From Talaromyces rugulosus (lineage: Eukaryota > Ascomycota > Eurotiomycetes > Eurotiales > Trichocomaceae): a DNA stretch of 64,000 nucleotides. The position numbers and the translations under genes are program-made. Location of the stretch: assembly GCF_013368755.1 (NCBI RefSeq), contig NC_049562.1, positions 5,394,001 to 5,458,000 of the forward strand, given 5' to 3'. Shown here piece by piece: positions 52,617 through 63,088 of this stretch. The notes beneath the pieces were generated by a model. It was given only the letters and a program-made list of their open reading frames with translations. It made no database searches and had not been told where the DNA came from. How positions within the stretch are numbered: the first letter of the stretch is position 1; every line of letters begins with the position of its first letter.

Positions 52617-55118
52617 CTTTATATATGGACATATCTAGGGGGGGTATTGGTGGACATTAATGGCTTGTCTATTCAATAGCATTGATTGGAATATACATGT
52701 CTCGTTTTAATGTAGCTTGTTGATTATGTCCGTATCCATATGTCAGCATTGAACGTGGGGGGTTTCAGTGAGATGTCAATAAATTGGAATTACATGATGT
52801 CAATTAACCGGATCCAGTACGAAGAAACAGAAACATGATTTATCAACCGCAAATCTAGATTCAAGTTTAGTTAACAAATTTCGCCACCGCAACTTTCGAA
52901 ATCGAAGATCGAAAAAGCCAAAAAAAAAATTGCCTTTCCCAGCCGTCAAAAACAAAACTCTAATTTCATAACAAAGAAAAAGAAAAAAAAATCTACAGTA
53001 AAGTTTTACAGACGTGGTGGTGGCAGGTATTGGATATGGATAACGACGGATAAAAATGCGGGGAACCCAAATTCGGAATTGACCGCATTCGGGGCTGACT
53101 GGGTGGTAACCAATACGAGATGGAGGAAAAGGGTTTTCTACCCTTGTAAAGTACTCCCGTCCTTGTGTTGAATAGATTGGTGGCAAGATTAGTACAAAAG
53201 TTAAAAAAAGAAAAGAAAAAAGCTAGACGAGGTGAAAGAATGAAAAAGGAAAAGGTTAATGTATATCACTTGTCCTTGGAGCGGCCAATAGAAACGCGCA
53301 CATCTGTAAGCCCAGTCTCACCGTCAGACCAGAGTCCAGAGTGAGGTGTGACGCACGGGCATTATTGTGATTTGGACTAGGCTGGCTTGCAACCTCTCAA
53401 GTCTGAACTAGGTAAACTTTGGAAGGGGGAGTACGGGGTAAGACTCTCTGTCGATGATCAAGGGGCGACGCATACGGCCAGTGCACTAGTAGTATGTACT
53501 ATGCAGTCCAACACGAGAAGGCAGCGCTGATTTGCCATGATGCAGGAAAAAAAATCCGTGGGCTTCAGGACTGGCCAGGGCATTGAGGGCAGGCGGTTAG
53601 CTCTGCAGCACCTGAAGGGCTAGCCATCCCAGCTGCAGCGCCCAACAGCACTAAGTAGTAAATCGCACAGGTCGTTCACGAGAGTGTCTGCAGATAGTAC
53701 AGAAAAGACGTTTTTTTCTCTTAATACCGAGTATTATAGGCTGGAAGCCGCGTGTTGGTTTATGCGAAATATTGGCAGCGGGATGGAAGTGAGGGGGGGT
53801 GGTCCGGCGCGAAATGAAACCGGTCTGCACCTGCGTGATATCACAAAGAGTCAGCAAGCATGGAATGGACGAAACGTGTCTGGCCTCAGGACTCAGGAGA
53901 GACTGACTGGCCAGGTCACAGCTCGGGCAAGGCACCAGCCGAAGGGGGAGGTCTGGGCTTGTTGGTGGTGGAGACGCAAGTGAGCTCAGATGATCTGAGG
54001 AGATTGACTAGTGAGAAAAAGACTCGAAAGCGCCTCACTTTGAAGGTTGAGTGTGGGTGCAAGCGATGCAGCGCGCTAGCCCGAAGCAGACTTGATGGGC
54101 CAATCAGGACGCCGCAGCAAGACCCACTGCGTGTTGCGCAGTCAAGGTCATCATGACTCTGCGCTAAGCCCGAAGCAGAAGGCGGTGGGCACGCCAATTG
54201 GTCTGTGGGCCGATCGCCGGTGGGGCGCGTTCGAGAAAGCAACGACTGTTCACTCTTTGGGCGACTCTGCATGCATGTTGATTATTAACTCGGCACACGG
54301 CGGATCAGCCTGAGGCAGGACACCGCTCTTTTCAGATAGACAGGTCCTACAGGGTATATGATGTGTCTGTAATAATAGCAAGTAAATATATATTACATTA
54401 TATATTATATATTATGTTCCACCTCTATTAGGAACCGGACAGCAAGTACATGTTTAGTAGTAAACAGTAAACACACGCACTGAACAGGCTAGTATTAGGA
54501 TAGACGTGGCCCAATGGCGGTGGCAGTAGTGGCACCCACGAGACAGGAGGCTGTAAATTAGCGGGGCGCGGTGGCGGCCCAAGCGTCTGGCGTCGTGGAT
54601 GGCGCTGGGCCAATCATGCCGGATAGTCCCAGTTTCAACAGAATCATAACAAGAATAGCAACACTCGTTAGTCTGGTAGACGTAGTACTAGTAGCACCAA
54701 CTTTTTAGTAGTACTATACAAATCAAGAAATAATAACACGCGGATCGCCATGCCGTGGCCGTAGTGCAAAGAGGCGAATCGCCACCGTGAAGAGACAAAA
54801 AAAAATTAATATGATGTGGGAGTGACGGTACGGCGTACTCCGGGGGCGTGGCTCGACGCCGCCGGCGCGTGGAGGTTGTGGAGTAGACGAGTCTCAGCGT
54901 CATCAAGTGATCTCTGCCTGGCGGACCACGGACACGCCAATCAAGGAGTGCGTGCGCACAAGGGCGGCCCAGACCGGGCTTGGCCCCATCTTGCCTTGGC
55001 CGGAGCATAAACTAGAGGAGACACTGCCTTCCTTCCCGCCCAGAGCCTGCTCCGTCGCTCCTTCCCACTTGGCACTTGCTGCACTAGCGGCGCCTGCATA
55101 CATCACCACTTTTAGTTC

Positions 55119-55274
55119 TTCCCTCGTCCTGCCTCTCTCCTTATCCTCGCCTCGTCCTTTTTCTTCTTCTCCCTCCTCCCTCCTCTCCTCCTTCCTCTCC
55201 TTTTTCTTCCTCTCCATCCTCCTCTCCTCTTCGACCTCCTCCCTTTTCTTCTCTTCTCGCTTCTCGCTTCTCGC
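55119..55274 (+). repeat. Long polypyrimidine tract
   Basis: About 155 bases almost purely C and T on the plus strand (TCCTCT-like units), with few purines. It ends about 430 bases before the Ran1-like ATG, so it is a core-promoter or leader element. Confidence 0.7.
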
Positions 55275-55701
55275 TTGTCTTGTTACCCCTATCTCTCTCA
55301 TCTACTACTACTCGACTGTTGTTAGTGGCCCCCGGCAGGCTCACTCGATCCTACTGCATATCATATATACCCTTGTATATATATATCTTCTCCCAATCTA
55401 TACGCTACTCCCTCGCGACTCCTGCTGCCATATTTGGACTTTCACTCCCTCAGGTCTTCACCCCCCCCACCCCCCCGGTTGGCCGCGTAAAGACGATAGC
55501 AATATCGTCTTTACAAACGCCACCTCCCCCCAATCTCTCTTTTTTTCTGTTTTGGATCTGGCCATACCTACAACTCCTGGATTCTTAACCCGTGGACTTT
55601 TTTCTCCCTCTCGGACTCCCCCAAGGAACTGCCCAGGATAATTGCGCTACTCTCTCCCGTTCTTTGGAATCTTGCGAGACAATTTCGACTGGAGAACCAC
55701 C

Positions 55702-56979
55702 ATGATGTACCATCCCACCATGCTGCCGACGCCACCTGCGTCGCCACCACTGCTCCGCTGCTATGCCCCAGAGGACCGTTTGGGAATGCTACTTGCCAAC
55801 CGTCTGGAGCTGACCAGCATTCTTGGCGTCGGTGCCTATGGAGTCGTCTACACTGCCGTCGACATTCAAACCCAGGTCCCCTATGCCGTAAAGGCCCTGA
55901 ACAAGACCGGACTCGACGCCCGACAGCGCAAGTTCCAGCAGCGTGAAATCAGTCTCCACCACCAGGCCAGCCGACACCCTAATGTTGTCTCTCTCGTCCG
56001 CATCATGGATTCCGTGGATTGTACCTTTGTTGTTATTGAGTTTTGTCCCGAGGGTGATCTCTTTACCAGTATCACGGAGCGCGGCCAGTTTGTCGGAAAC
56101 GACCCATTAGCCAAGCGTGCCTTTCTTCAGATCCTGGATGCCGTTCAGTTTTGCCACTCCATTGGAATCTACCACCGCGACCTGAAGCCGGAGAACATCC
56201 TCGTCGCTGACGGTGGCATGACCGTCAAGCTCGCCGACTTTGGCCTGGCTACCACCGAGTGCTATACCACGGACTTTGGCTGTGGATCGACCTTTTACAT
56301 GTCGCCAGGTGTGTTTTACCTACCGTCACCTTGGATTCGCTTTTATATATATACTAATGCTCGTTTAGAATGCCAGCAGACAAACCCTCGACCATGCTCG
56401 GGCTATGTGTCCCCTATCAATGACGTCTGGAGCCTGGGTGTCATCCTGGTCAACCTGACCTGCGGCCGCAACCCTTGGAAACGCGCTTCCACAGAGGACA
56501 CAACTTTCCGTGCATACCTAAAGGACCCAGAGTTTCTGCGATCCATCCTGCCCGTGTCCTCGGAGCTGAATGTTATTCTGCGCCGCATTTTTGAATGCGA
56601 CCCTGCGAAGCGTATTACCATACCGGAGCTGCGTCAGTTGATTCTGGAATGCCCTCGCTTTACCGTTCCTGCCGTCCCTAGGAAGTCTGGACACCCCGAG
56701 GAGCTGCCTCCATGCATCTTTTACCCATATGCCCAGGGACCCCCTGCGGCTTTGCTGTATTCTCAGTACTCGGACTCTGCCATTTCGGACACTTCGCTCA
56801 CCGACAACGAAACCATCTCGTCTGTCTCGTCCAACTCGGACTATGCCTCGGAGAGCGAAGTCGATGGCTTCACTGTTGTTGATCCACAGGTTTCTGCTGA
56901 TTTCTGGGACGTTCCTGGTCATATGCCTGGTACCGCTGGCAAGTTTGCGCTTCCTAACCAAATGGTACCGGTGTATTAA
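55702..56979 (+). CDS. Ran1/Pat1-like serine/threonine protein kinase
   Basis: Exons 55702-56308 and 56369-56979 give 405 residues. The start is the first ATG of ATGATGTACCATCC. Kinase motifs in order: ILGVGAYGVVYTAVD, YAVKAL (Lys), HRDLKPEN, LADFGLATTE, FYMSPEC (formed by splicing) and NDVWSLGVILVNL. The tail after about residue 310 is Ser/Thr/Asp-rich (SSVSSNSDYASESEVDGF). The SPEC form and layout fit Ran1/Pat1/Ksp1-type kinases, which link nutrient state to growth, mating or meiosis. The 60-base intron is a multiple of three and free of stops, and it splits the APE-type motif. Confidence 0.88.
   Translation: MMYHPTMLPTPPASPPLLRCYAPEDRLGMLLANRLELTSILGVGAYGVVYTAVDIQTQVPYAVKALNKTGLDARQRKFQQREISLHHQASRHPNVVSLVRIMDSVDCTFVVIEFCPEGDLFTSITERGQFVGNDPLAKRAFLQILDAVQFCHSIGIYHRDLKPENILVADGGMTVKLADFGLATTECYTTDFGCGSTFYMSPGVFYLPSPWIRFYIYTNARLECQQTNPRPCSGYVSPINDVWSLGVILVNLTCGRNPWKRASTEDTTFRAYLKDPEFLRSILPVSSELNVILRRIFECDPAKRITIPELRQLILECPRFTVPAVPRKSGHPEELPPCIFYPYAQGPPAALLYSQYSDSAISDTSLTDNETISSVSSNSDYASESEVDGFTVVDPQVSADFWDVPGHMPGTAGKFALPNQMVPVY
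56309..56368 (+). other. Stop-free 60-base intron inside the APE motif of the Ran1-like kinase
   Basis: Donor GTGTGT, branch TACTAAT, acceptor TTTAG. The intron is open in the coding frame and would insert 20 residues after MSP if retained. Confidence 0.75.
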
Positions 56980-57724
56980 ACCTACTCTGGCTGTTTGTGC
57001 CACATTTTTATCCCTACGCGTTACGATAATCACGACTCTCGACCTCAAAAACACCAAGATGATTCGATTTTGCTTTTGGATATAGCCTTTCGATCTTTTC
57101 TCTTTTCGGATCCTTTTCTTTCTCCTTGGACATATACCGGGATGTTTTACCTTGACCATACATATCATGGCGGGCCATAATTGTCAATCAGAGCTCGCCA
57201 CATCTGCAAATACCTGTTTTAATTCTTTTATTATTTTTTTTTTGTTAGGGCTGTCGCTCGACAGCCCGCCAACCCTACTGTATCATTATATTTGATTTGG
57301 CGGATGCATATTTTCTACAAAATTACACGTTACGAAGACGGAGAAGGCGTTTTTGTTTGCTACGTGGTTGACTGGAGCAAATTGGTTGATTGAAGAAAAA
57401 AATACCCAACTGGAGGACGTTCTTTGCACTACGGTGTTGGTGTTTGTTTGCTTTTTGAATCTGTTCACTCTTTGGCGGCGCACACCGTCGGTTGTCTTTT
57501 TCTTTTCATGTATCTTATATTTTATTTTATTTTGGGGCCGGCTCCGCTGCGAACGCAGTCAATACTTGATGGAGCGCAGGTCTGGTTGTTCTCGGTCTTG
57601 CTATTCTCACGGAAGTGACGACCGAGAATGATCTTATTCATACGCGATACCCGAATATAGACAGATTTCCTACTGGACTGAGCTGAATATATTGTAGTTC
57701 TAAGCCTAGACTTATTAAAAAAAA
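56980..57724. other. Convergent 3' intergenic region
   Basis: About 745 bases between the kinase and the dehydrogenase. T-rich stretches; no gene seen. Confidence 0.5.
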
Positions 57725-58798
57725 TCAAGTATTTCTACCGCCAGTGACTCGGATAGTCTCCCCATTGACGTAGGAAAACCACGGACTGGCAACGGCGACA
57801 ATCGCCTTGGCTGCCTCCTCCGGTGTGCCCGGTCTCCTCAGCGGAATATCTGCGTAGGCAACCTCCGGATTGACTTCTTCTTTCTGCGTGCTTCTGCCGG
57901 GAATTCCCAGCGCAACTTTGGTTCCATCGGCAGTGGTGATAGTGGCGCCGGCTTCTTTGGCCGCGGTCAGGCGCGTGGTGATGTAGCCAAAGGCGATTGT
58001 GTTGGAGCGCACGCCAAACTGCGGACCCCATTCTTTGGCGATGGTCTTGGTGAGTCCGACGACGCCGGCTTTTCCGACGGCGTAATTGGCCTGGCCTCTA
58101 AATTGGGAATCAGTTGAATTTCTAGGAAGAGAGGAAGAAAGAGAGAGAGAGCTCACGCGTTCCCGTGGATTCCACTGGTCGAACTGATCTGGATAATAGT
58201 TCGGGGCTCTTTGTCCTTGACGCGGAAATACGGTGCTGCTGCCCGGACCAGTTTGAAGGGCGCTGTGTTGTGTACTGCAAGCATGGTCTCCCACTGCTTG
58301 TCGGTGATCTTATATTATTTATATCTCTTAGCATCATCACGTCGAAGAGGGTACCACCTGAGGTATAAAAGCAAAACCAACCTTGTGAATCACCCCGTCC
58401 CAGGTAAACCCAGCATTATTGACAATAATGTGAATCTTGCCACCGCCAAACTCAGCAGCGCGCTTGACCAGCTCGTCAATGTATGCGGCATTCATGACAT
58501 CGCCGGCCACAGCGAGCGCGCGGTTCGGCGCCGAGCTGTTGATTGCATTTGCGACGGTGGTTGCTTTTTCTACGGGATAGTTATATTTTTTTTTCCCTCC
58601 CTCTTTTAAAATATATTAAAGGAACGGAAACATACGCTCGTCAATATCGGCGACAACGACTTTGGCACCCTCGTTGGCAAACAGACGTGCTGCTTCGGCG
58701 CCGATGCCCTGCCCGGCGCCGGTGATGATGGCGGTTTGCCCGGCAAAGAGGCCGCGAGGGAAGTTGAGGTGCGAAGACACCTGGGCGAGGCGATCCAT
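57725..58798 (-). CDS. Short-chain dehydrogenase/reductase (3-oxoacyl-ACP reductase-like)
   Basis: Four exons (58798-58636, 58569-58382, 58308-58157, 58097-57725) give 291 residues. The cofactor motif TGAGQGIG is followed by VVVADIDE, suggesting NAD-type binding, then NNAG, the catalytic Ser in STSGIHGNAG and the YAVGK catalytic Tyr/Lys. An insert (EAGATITTADGTKVALGIPG) before the C-terminal VNGETIRVTGG is typical of a common fungal SDR group annotated as FabG-like. The reaction is reversible alcohol/ketone oxidoreduction; the physiological substrate is unknown. There is no targeting signal. Confidence 0.88.
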
Positions 58799-59184
58799 TC
58801 TGACTGGTCTTGCTACTTTTTTGATTGTGGTTAAAAAAAAGAAAAAGAAAAAGGTACCTTTTTTTCGGAGATTGGATGGGTATTTGTAGAAGAGAGTTGG
58901 GGAAACCTTGCGGGGGGGAAGGGCCGAGACTGTGGGGCCGAGACCCGAGGTATAAACGACTGCGCTAGCTACATAGGGTTATTTTGATGTTCTGAATTGT
59001 TTACTGTGTAGTTTTAATGAAGGAATAATGATGATAATTTGAATGTTTTTTTTTTTTTGAAATTTTGAATTCTAGTCTATTGTTCTATGTACAGGGTATC
59101 AATAAAAGGCACTGTTTGTGCGTAGACTCTGTCCAGCGGAGTCTTTTTTGAGTTTGTGGTCGAGCTCGAGCCGAGCTTGTCTGT
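58799..59184. other. Intergenic
   Basis: About 385 bases: promoter of the dehydrogenase and 3' end of the BYS1-domain gene. No gene seen. Confidence 0.5.
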
Positions 59185-59802
59185 TTAGGCCCCAGTAGAA
59201 GAAGAAGCAGAAGAGCCCGAGGCAGAGGCAGAAGCAGAAGGCGAAGGAGTAGAAGAGCCGCCGCCGCCGCTGCCGCCAGAGGAGCTACCAGAGCCAATGT
59301 TGAGAGACATCTGAGTGCCAGAAGGGCAGCCGTGGGTGGCGTGGTCATCAGTGGGGATCAGATAGGCATCAGCGCACTGAGAGTCGCCAGGGGCGCAAGA
59401 GGCAGAAGGGCAGCTGCCCTCGTTGGAAGAGACATCGAAGCCCGCAGTGGTAAAAGCAGAGCCGGTGCCCATGTCGATGCAAGAGAGATCCCAGAAGATG
59501 GTGTCGCCCTGAAGAGTGTACTCGTACTGCAGAACGTCTGTCTGTTCAGGCTGCATGGCCATCTTGATCGAGATGCCGCCGCCGTTGGGGTTGGTGCGCC
59601 AGCTCTCAGAGTAGGTGCCGCCGGCATTCAAGGTGATCATATTGTCGCCGGTAGTGTCGCTGACGGACCAGAGGTAGATGTCCTTTTGCATGTTGTTGGT
59701 GATTCCGACACCGCCGCCGTCACGGCGCTGGATGGCGTGAGGAAGAGCAGAAGTAAGGCCGCCAAGGGCAGTGAAGAGTCCGAGAACAGTGGTGAACTGC
59801 AT
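59185..59802 (-). CDS. Secreted BYS1-domain protein
   Basis: A single exon encodes 205 residues. A signal peptide (MQFTTVLGLFTALGGLTSALP) precedes a Kex2-like RR. The domain contains VGITNNMQKDIYLWSVSDT, GGGISIKMAM, WDLSCIDMGTGSAF and six or more Cys including CPSASCAPGDSQC, matching fungal BYS1-domain proteins with a thaumatin-like look. The last 35 residues are a Ser/Ala/Gly/Pro tail, with no hydrophobic GPI signal. It is probably released outside the cell or held in the wall. A minus-strand TATA-like TATAAA lies about 190 bases upstream. Molecular role is unknown. Confidence 0.82.
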   Translation of the reverse strand: MQFTTVLGLFTALGGLTSALPHAIQRRDGGGVGITNNMQKDIYLWSVSDTTGDNMITLNAGGTYSESWRTNPNGGGISIKMAMQPEQTDVLQYEYTLQGDTIFWDLSCIDMGTGSAFTTAGFDVSSNEGSCPSASCAPGDSQCADAYLIPTDDHATHGCPSGTQMSLNIGSGSSSGGSGGGGSSTPSPSASASASGSSASSSTGA

Positions 59803-61116
59803 TGTGACTGTGGTTTGAAGTTTTTGGTTTTTTTGAAAGAAAAGAATTTTGTTTCTTCAAAGAAGCCTTTCAGAGAGTGTTCAGTTCTATCCCTTTGCTA
59901 GAGATAGTCTTTTGATAATGATTGTTTGATTGTATTTGATGATTGTTGATGATTGAAGGATTGAAAAAGCCAGGGGATCGGATCCCCCTTTATACTTTTT
60001 TGACACCATAGCAGCCCTCATAGAATCACCGTCTTCTACCGAAGACAGCCCGACACAGCGAATAGGTACATCCCCCTGTTCCTGAGCCACCTTGCCGGGC
60101 CGAACCTGCTGTACCAAGGAACGGGTATAGTACCCCCCGAAAAGAGGACATGCCACCGATTGGGTCCGGTCTGTGGCGTTGCAGAATAATCTCGTCATTA
60201 AAGTAGTGGTCCATCGTCCGACCCACGGTACAATGATGGCGTTTCAGGAGAAGACTGGGCCGATTGGTGCTGTGACATAAGCTTATTTGGAGGTTCCATA
60301 CAGGGTCCACGCCACATAGAAGGAATGGAAGGTTTAGAAGGGTTTGGAAGTGGCGGGTAGATTGATTTTGAGGTTCTTCCAATCGGGATTGGATTCTAGA
60401 CGTTGCCACGATGAAGTTTCGAGAAGGTGTATGGAAGCTTTTGTTATCATATCTACCGGTCCATGCGGGGAGACATGAGAACAGCCCGGTATAGGCATCT
60501 GCAGATTATCGTGGAGGTGGCGAGGCAACATCTGGAAGTGACATCATATCAATTGACTGGGGGTTGCTGTTATCACATTGTTGTTTTCGAGCTATATGGC
60601 CGGGTGATTGTGGTGTCTCGAGCGAAACCGGTTACTAAGAGAATACACCACAACGTAAGCTTACTGATGAAACAATTTCACAAAATAGCCATCATTTAAC
60701 CACACAATGTTTTATTTGTATCTTTGTTGCGCAGAATCGCAGAATCTATATCAAACAGATCACGTGACACGCCTAGCCCTGAATGCTTGAGCACCGCAAA
60801 GTCCGGTATTTCTATCGGGAATCTCTAGAAAAAAGCAGACTGGTGCAAAACAGACCTCAATTAGTAGGCCCCTCAGTCGGCCTCATCTATACACGGCGTG
60901 ACAAAGACAGACGGAATACTCACAGTGATGTCAACGCCGTCCCGTTTAGGTTTAGTAGCACATGGGCGCGACACGTACATAACACATCCCACTCTCTCTC
61001 TTCCCCCTCCTCTTTTTTCTCTTCAGACCCCTTTCTCTAATCTACTCCTATATATCTCCTCCCACCTCTGCCATCATCCTTTTTATATCCGCGAGAAAGG
61101 GGTTTCTTTCCGAGGA

Positions 61117-61126
61117 TTAGGGTTAG
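61117..61126 (+). promoter_or_regulatory. Telobox-like TTAGGGTTAG
   Basis: One and a half telomere-type units in a promoter-like context. Tbf1-type factors bind TTAGGG, and in budding yeast they act at snoRNA promoters. Whether this one is used is unknown. Confidence 0.3.
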
Positions 61127-61196
61127 CCGCCTATCCGTTCGCTGAGCTGAACAAGTGTCACAAAAAGCGTCGATGCAGTGGCATAGTAGGCGACCT

Positions 61197-61251
61197 GGGA
61201 GCCTGGACCTGAAAACCTGTGTTGGAACGGGCTCCCCTGGCCTTTTTTTTT
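61197..61251 (+). ncRNA. Candidate stem-loop with oligo-T end
   Basis: GGGAGCCTG (61197-61205) pairs with CGGGCTCCC (61228-61236) over nine base pairs including one G-T. An outer CC/GG pair extends it, and nine T follow at 61243. The arrangement resembles the 3' end of a Pol III or other small RNA gene. There is no match I recognise to a known RNA family. Confidence 0.25.
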
Positions 61252-62518
61252 ATTCTTACTTGTTGTGTATCTTTAAAGTGTTGAATATTTTTTATTGCTA
61301 TATTTTTTATCTTTTTCGTATTTATTTTGGACTTGGTGCTTGGTGACTACTGACTGATGCAGATCGAACCGATTCGTTCCTCGATAATATATATATACGA
61401 CACGCGCGCGCGTACACACTTTGCATGCTTTTTTTTTTCACCATCTCATCGGCTTGTCGCTGGCATGGAGAAGAAAGCCGTAATGATTATACCAGCATAA
61501 ACACTCCTGAAGCCAAAATCAAAACAGCGGTGCATCTATTTCCAATGATGTCACTGGGGAGCCGTTGGCGTTGTGAGGCTACCTCTTAGCTTGTTCGTCA
61601 ACATAGCTTAATTATTCTAACTACATATATACTTTTATTCGACTTATCATACTTGATAGTAAACCCCTCGAAATAGCATTCTCGGGTTTTCTCGGCCGTC
61701 GACTCGACCACATGCGCAGCCTAGAGCACAACGCTCACACTCCCACCCAATCAAGACATAAATTCCACGATCGAAATTCTCTGCATTATTATCAAAGAAA
61801 GGAAACGAGAAAAAAGAGAAAAAGAAAATTCTTCCCAACCCGGCAGCTCAACCCGGCGAGCCCTATACGAGGCTTATTATAGTTTAAGAGTCCGGGGGCG
61901 CTGGCTTTGTTTCAATTGCAACTGCATTCAACTATTGTTGTCTGAAATTATTATTTATTTATTTTGGGCCCTTAGCCAATGATAAATGTGGGGACTTTGT
62001 TATGAACTTGCTTTTTTTTCCCCATTCATTTTCAGTTTTGTCATCCTGCATAAATTAGATATGCATCAATGCATGCAGGCGCTTACCCGTCTGCTGTGTA
62101 TCGCGTGAGCGTCTCATGGGTTCTTTTTGCAATTACAAATACCTCATATATCGAGATGACTGTTCAATGGGGGAAAAAAGAAAAAAAAAGGTGACATCGA
62201 CTGCATATTCTGACAGCACAGCTATTGTGCTCGAGATACGTCAATAAGAGCAATAAAGAAAAAAATTTAAAATCAAATCAAAACCAATAGATGCATGCAG
62301 TCAGCCAAAGGTTGGATTGGGCAGCCGTTTGTCGATAGTCGGCATTTACACAGTATTAATTATTAATATTATAGAAATGTGCATGGATCGTATTGATGCA
62401 CCAAATCAGTCATTTTACAAATCCCTTTCCTCGTCGCTTAAACCATGATAGATAACAAACGAAATACTTTTCTTTTTGTGTACCGTGAAATGTATAATCT
62501 ATCATATTATAATCCAAA

Positions 62519-62534
62519 CCCCCCCCCCCCCCCC
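62519..62534 (+). repeat. 16-base poly-C run
   Basis: Uninterrupted C run in non-coding DNA. It is prone to length error in sequencing and can form G-quadruplex-like structure on the other strand. Confidence 0.8.
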
Positions 62535-63088
62535 ATTTCCTGCCCCACAGTGCAAACACGCAAAGTCTCTAGAGAGCTGCTCGGAACAAACGGAATTCTG
62601 TTGGATGTACAAGACCAGTTCTTCTTTGACATGCCCAGCCGCTTACGAATTACGAATGACTGGTGGCTATGCAGAATGGGCTTTTTTTTCCTGGACAGCT
62701 GACGTTTCTATCGCCAGACTCGTCCTACTGTAACATTGAATGTGATGTGGATGATGGAATAATCCGAGTCTTATTTTCTTTTTTCTGTTTGAAAAATGAT
62801 GATGCGGTCATGTAACACGAACTTAGTCTTGGAATTGCATTGTTGAGTAATATCAGTAGTAATGACGTGGAAGAATTCGCGTACACCAGGTACGAGGAGC
62901 AGGATATGCAGAAACGTAAAACAAATGTCAAGCTATACTGATATGCTATTGCTAAGGGAATACCCGAAAGAGTACGTAACCTAGCATGCGCCATTTTCAT
63001 ATATATTTCCATAAAATCGAAACATTGAAAAAAGATGACAACGAAAAAGACATGAACCTAGAGTTATTCAATGAAAAAACTGTAAATC

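Larger units (their letters stand above)
52584..55701. other. Long non-coding region between prp4 and the Ran1-like kinase
   Basis: About 3.1 kb. It starts with TTTTTTA repeats, holds a duplicated GCCCGAAGCAGA (54081 and 54167), an AT-rich patch near 54385-54415, and a long pyrimidine tract (55119-55274) in what is probably the leader of the kinase gene. Several open frames exist but none shows a recognisable domain or splicing. It could contain an unannotated non-coding RNA. Confidence 0.5.
59803..63088. other. Long non-coding region
   Basis: About 3.3 kb without a recognisable protein gene on either strand. Notable features are a CT-rich promoter-like stretch (60980-61090), a telomere-like TTAGGGTTAG (61117-61126), a stem-loop followed by nine T (61197-61251), (TA)n near 61387-61395 and a 16-base C run (62519-62534). 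Confidence 0.5.

Noticed and set aside
53684..54313. Several overlapping frames of about 70-118 codons
   Set aside because: No domain, no splice structure and frames on both strands at once; better explained as GC-richer non-coding DNA.
54903..55641. Long frames on both strands with Lys/Glu or Ser/Leu runs
   Set aside because: They are produced by the polypyrimidine tract, where stop codons are rare by composition.
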